This document shows positions 63,573 to 64,000 of a stretch of DNA of 64,000 bases, one piece after another (the stretch's first letter is position 1; every line of letters starts with the position of its first letter). The notes below the pieces were generated by a model. That model did no database searches. It was not told the DNA's origin and saw only the letters and a list, made by a program, of their open reading frames with translations. Source of the DNA: Myxococcales bacterium (lineage in GTDB: Bacteria > Myxococcota_A > Polyangia > Polyangiales > JADJMO01); assembly GCA_016709545.1 (NCBI GenBank), contig JADJMO010000026.1:1-64000 (forward strand). Direction: 5' to 3'. A program made the position numbers and the translations under genes.

Positions 63573-64000
63573 TTGGTCTGGCCGTTCTCGCGCAGCACGC
63601 CGCACGCCCCCTCGCCCATCGAGCGCATCGTCGAAGGCAGGCTCGCGCAGCCTTCGGTGTTCCGCCACCAGGCGCGGGGCACCGTGCAGGTCGAGGCGGG
63701 GCTCGCGGGCGCCTTCACCATCCACCTCTCGCCCGATCGCCCGCGCATCGAGCGGGGCCGTATCAGCAACCCGACCGCCACCGTCGAGGGCGACGCCGAC
63801 ACCACGATCGGCGTGCTCGAGGGCACGTTCCCCGGGCTCGACGCGTTCTTCGCCGGCAAGCTCGGCGTGCGCGGCAACGTGGGCCTCGCGCTCAAGCTCG
63901 ACCTGTTCTACCCGCCGCCGCGGCTCTCCCCGCACGCGCCGCGACCGGGCATCCGTACCGTCGCCGGCATCGAGACCTTCTACCTCGAGGCCGGTCCCCG
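63573..64000 (+). CDS. SCP2 sterol-carrier-like protein, partial at right edge
   Basis: An open frame that leaves the window on the right. It reads ARGTVQVEAGLAGAFTIHL, RGRISNPTATVEGDADTTIGVLEGTFPGLDAFF, then AGKLGVRGNVGLALKLDLFYPPP, which fits the SCP2-type lipid-binding fold used in myxobacterial hydrolases. The start is not clear: the frame is open from 63528; TTG 63573 is taken as a guess and GTG 63659 is another choice. The function cannot be fixed from the fragment. Confidence 0.55.
   Translation, partial: MVWPFSRSTPHAPSPIERIVEGRLAQPSVFRHQARGTVQVEAGLAGAFTIHLSPDRPRIERGRISNPTATVEGDADTTIGVLEGTFPGLDAFFAGKLGVRGNVGLALKLDLFYPPPRLSPHAPRPGIRTVAGIETFYLEAGP

Overview
The window looks like chromosomal DNA of a delta-type, very GC-rich bacterium in the Myxococcota (Polyangiales-like). 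The basis is roughly 70% GC with GTG starts and 4-base ATGA/GTGA gene overlaps, many secreted lipoproteins with Asp/Thr/Gly linkers and Cys-rich modules, Ser/Thr kinase plus PEGA proteins, several type IV pilins with a PilR-like regulator, and a PilB ATPase far from the pilins. Genus assignment is inference; no rRNA is present.

Layout. 1-1978: trpB-trpA on the minus strand, trpA running off the left edge and frame-broken. 2005-5650: unknown lipoproteins, a metallophosphoesterase and rpmB. 5667-14893: cardiolipin synthase, glyA, an amino-acid permease, an RpoH-type sigma factor, an unknown protein, a PpiD/SurA-like foldase and an M16 peptidase. 14987-19959: a minus-strand pilin block (three standard prepilins, one degenerate pilin, one TPR-like membrane protein) with a PilR/NtrC-type regulator. 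20030-24080: TMTC-like membrane/TPR protein, miaA, trxB. 24107-33499: a VgrG/spike cargo island (DUF2169-pentapeptide protein, PAAR-like DUF4150, DUF3540, a second pentapeptide protein, a 1,180-residue VgrG). 33510-37394: a tightly coupled four-gene operon of unknown purpose (barrel-like protein, GH18-like lipoprotein, ATP-grasp ligase-like protein, lipoprotein). 37528-46623: envelope proteins, a TPR protein, an OmpA/TSP3 protein, a PEGA protein and a Ser/Thr kinase. 46987-51813: atpF'-atpF-atpH-atpA-atpG. 52130-54865: a double-LCCL lipoprotein and pilB. 55052-57424: a candidate selenocysteine lipoprotein and a phosphoglucomutase. 58521-58607: tRNA-Ser(GCU). 58753-64000: lipoproteins, a GH31 glycosidase/aldose-epimerase operon and a truncated SCP2-like gene.

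Most striking point: the gene at 55052-55756 is a thioredoxin-fold lipoprotein whose reading frame is interrupted once, by TGA, exactly at the first Cys position of the CxxC motif (W-TGA-G-S-C). The TGA is followed by a two-tier hairpin whose loop starts 20 bases after it, as in bacterial SECIS elements, and the downstream half has no ribosome binding site of its own. It is best read as a UxxC selenoprotein; a point error or mutation is the alternative.

Caution: eight other genes are broken, mostly by what look like one-base losses or gains in C or G runs (trpA, lipoprotein at 4799, permease, PpiD, TPR protein, pilR, DUF2169 protein twice). This suggests consensus sequence errors rather than mass gene decay. 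Such genes are annotated as single loci, with the breakpoints given.
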